A stretch of DNA of 64,000 bases from an uncultured bacterium (GTDB lineage: Bacteria > Atribacterota > Atribacteria > Atribacterales > Caldatribacteriaceae). The DNA is taken from the NCBI GenBank assembly GCA_937922705.1, contig CALAIW010000023.1:90225-154224 (forward strand). The letters are read 5' to 3'. The notes beneath the pieces are model-generated. The model did no database searches. It was not told where the DNA came from and worked only from the letters and a program-made list of their open reading frames with translations. Below are positions 62,701 through 64,000 of the stretch, piece by piece. The translations under genes and the position numbers were made by a program. Within the stretch, counting starts at the first letter, position 1, and each line of letters starts with the position of its first letter.

Positions 62701-63459
62701 TCAAACTAAAACTTCAAAAGATTTTAATAGAAAGGAAGTATAATCAGAATAATAGTTCTGAATTTTTATTTTGTTGTTTATCTTTTCAATAATCAAAGTG
62801 TCTACCAATTCACCATTTTTCATCACCCCAATTCGATTACAGAATTTTATCAAATATGGTATATCATGAGAAATACAAATTATAGTTGTCTTAAATTTTT
62901 GATTGATCTGAGTAAGAATCTTAATTAAATTAACCACTGAAACAACATCCTGCGAAGCGAAAGGCTCATCCAAAATCAAAATTTCAGGATTAAGCAAAAG
63001 TAATTTTACAAGGGCAAGTCTTTGAAGTTGTCCTCCACTTAATTGTGAAGGATAATAACCCAAAATTTCATCACTGAGTCCAACTAAATTCAAAATTTCT
63101 TTTTTCCGTTTGAATAATTCATGTGGATTTACTTTTTTAATTTTTAATAATTCATTAAATGCTGAATCAATTTTTTGTAAAGGATCGTGTGAAGCCGAGT
63201 AATCTTGAAATAAAAGCTGGATTCTGTGCTTTTCATCTATCCCAGAATAACTTTCATTGTGAATGAATTTTTCACCTGTTGTTTGTCTCTCAAGTCCAGC
63301 TATGACTTTAGCCAGAGTTGATTTACCTGAACCTGATTCACCTGTTATGCCGAAAATTTCTGCGTTATAAATTTCAAGATTTATATTTTTCAGAATCTCT
63401 TGATTTTTACCAACCTTAAGTGAGATATTTTTTAGTTTAAGAATTACATGTTTATTCAT
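62701..63459 (-). CDS. ABC transporter ATPase, NikE/DppF-like, in AT-rich tail
   Basis: The 252-residue protein has Walker A GESGSGKST near residue 40, Q-loop LLFQDYSASHDPLQKI, signature LSGGQLQRLALVK, Walker B ILILDEPFASQD and switch ISHDIP. It resembles the short second ATPase of nickel/peptide importers and lacks the cysteine-rich tail of long DppF. Its ATG overlaps the stop of the upstream ATPase gene. Codons are strongly A/T-ended (AAA, AAT, TTA), unlike the rest of the window. It shares no close sequence with the DppF-type gene at 27.3 kb, so it is not a duplicate. Confidence 0.88.
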   Translation of the reverse strand: MNKHVILKLKNISLKVGKNQEILKNINLEIYNAEIFGITGESGSGKSTLAKVIAGLERQTTGEKFIHNESYSGIDEKHRIQLLFQDYSASHDPLQKIDSAFNELLKIKKVNPHELFKRKKEILNLVGLSDEILGYYPSQLSGGQLQRLALVKLLLLNPEILILDEPFASQDVVSVVNLIKILTQINQKFKTTIICISHDIPYLIKFCNRIGVMKNGELVDTLIIEKINNKIKIQNYYSDYTSFLLKSFEVLV

Positions 63460-64000
63460 ACTTTTAATTGTTCGTATGATTTGAGAATGTTATGTAGCTC
63501 AAGGTTTTCATTATAACAAAAGAAACTTTTTTTATTTTCAAATATTTTCAATTCCCCATTATCTAAAAATGCAATCCTATCTGCGAATCTTTCTGCAATT
63601 GAAATATCCTGTGTAATTAATATTAAAGTCCCTTTATCATTTCTAACATATTCATTAAAAATATTCAATAATTGATTAGCAATTGGTTTATCTAAAGCCG
63701 AAGTTGGTTCATCAGCGATTATAAGAGATGGTTTAGATGCAAGACACCTGACAGCAGATAGTCTCTGTAAAATTCCACCACTTAGTTCAAAAGGATATTT
63801 TTCAAGGATGACTTCATGATCCTCAAGATTGAGTTTTTTCATCAAGACAATAAAAGAATCAAAAGGGATGCTTTTTAATTCAGTTAATTCCTCGAATTGA
63901 GTCTTGATTTTCTTTACAGGATTAAAACTTGAAAAAGGATTTTGAAAAATATATCCAATTTCTTTTTGTCTAAGTAAATTTAATTCATTCTCACTTAATG
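63456..64000 (-). CDS. ABC transporter ATPase, NikD/DppD-like (partial at window end)
   Basis: The ORF track lists only the part after an internal ATG at 63845. The frame stays open to the window edge and adds NELNLLRQKEIGYIFQNPFSSFNPVKKI, the Q-loop of this family. The signature is FELSGGILQRLSAVRCLA, Walker B LIIADEPTSALD and switch ITQDIS, where H is replaced by Q. Walker A lies beyond the window. It is the partner of the next ATPase, overlapping by four bases. Permease genes would be expected further along. Confidence 0.85.
   Translation of the reverse strand, partial: LSENELNLLRQKEIGYIFQNPFSSFNPVKKIKTQFEELTELKSIPFDSFIVLMKKLNLEDHEVILEKYPFELSGGILQRLSAVRCLASKPSLIIADEPTSALDKPIANQLLNIFNEYVRNDKGTLILITQDISIAERFADRIAFLDNGELKIFENKKSFFCYNENLELHNILKSYEQLKV

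Overview
The window is a 64 kb piece of a bacterial chromosome, almost all of it densely packed housekeeping genes on the + strand. Gene order resembles the Firmicutes and Thermotoga type: ftsA-ftsZ, yggS-proC-divIVA-lspA-rluD, yicC-gmk-rpoZ-coaBC-priA-def-fmt-rsmB, infC-rpmI-rplT-pheST, rpmF-plsX-fab-acpP-rnc-smc-ftsY-ffh-rpsP-khpA-rimM-trmD-rplS-lepB-rnhB. GTG and TTG starts and ATGA/GTGA stop-start overlaps are frequent. Together with FabK, Pta-AckA, a lone MsmX-type sugar ATPase and a family-5 solute-binding ABC operon, this suggests a fermentative anaerobe from a deep-branching, probably thermophilic lineage. My best guess is Atribacterota, but that is inference from gene content and not proved by anything in the sequence.

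Layout. 1-6.2 kb: end of ftsA, ftsZ, a radical SAM protein, yggS, proC, divIVA, lspA and an RluD-type pseudouridine synthase, with rqcH convergent at 6.1-7.8 kb. 7.8-17.9 kb: a long operon from a good promoter, running from yicC to rpe. It includes a PriA without recognisable ATPase motifs and a PASTA protein without a kinase. 17.9-22.5 kb: rpmB (reverse), the sugar ABC ATPase msmX under a palindromic operator, gap-tpiA-secG and a nicotinate phosphoribosyltransferase. 22.5-28.3 kb: a five-gene peptide/oligosaccharide ABC operon with a perfect 32-bp palindrome after the binding-protein gene. 28.3-35.7 kb: infC (apparent ATC start), rpmI, rplT, pheS, pheT, cvpA and mutS2. 35.7-45.7 kb: a PBP1A gene (reverse) divergent from queT-tyrS, then recG, rsmD, coaD, pta, ackA and yceD. 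45.7-62.2 kb: rpmF, the fatty-acid genes, rnc-smc-ftsY-ffh, the rpsP-trmD-rplS group, lepB, rnhB, yraN, comM and dprA. 62.3-62.6 kb: tRNA-Leu(UAA), initiator tRNA and an intrinsic terminator.

The last 1.4 kb, after the initiator tRNA, is sharply different. It is very AT-rich (about 30% GC by eye, against about 50% before) and carries two reverse-strand NikDE/DppDF-like ABC ATPase genes with different codon use. The change falls at a tRNA gene that lacks the encoded CCA its tRNA-Leu neighbour has, so I suspect either a chimeric metagenome contig joined in a conserved tRNA or a transferred segment.

I did not find CRISPR arrays, insertion sequences, prophage or a clearly new multi-gene system. 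The best leads are lineage-specific changes in conserved machines: PriA, SMC, the MutS2 Smr domain and the kinase-less PASTA protein. Several regulatory palindromes are also worth testing.
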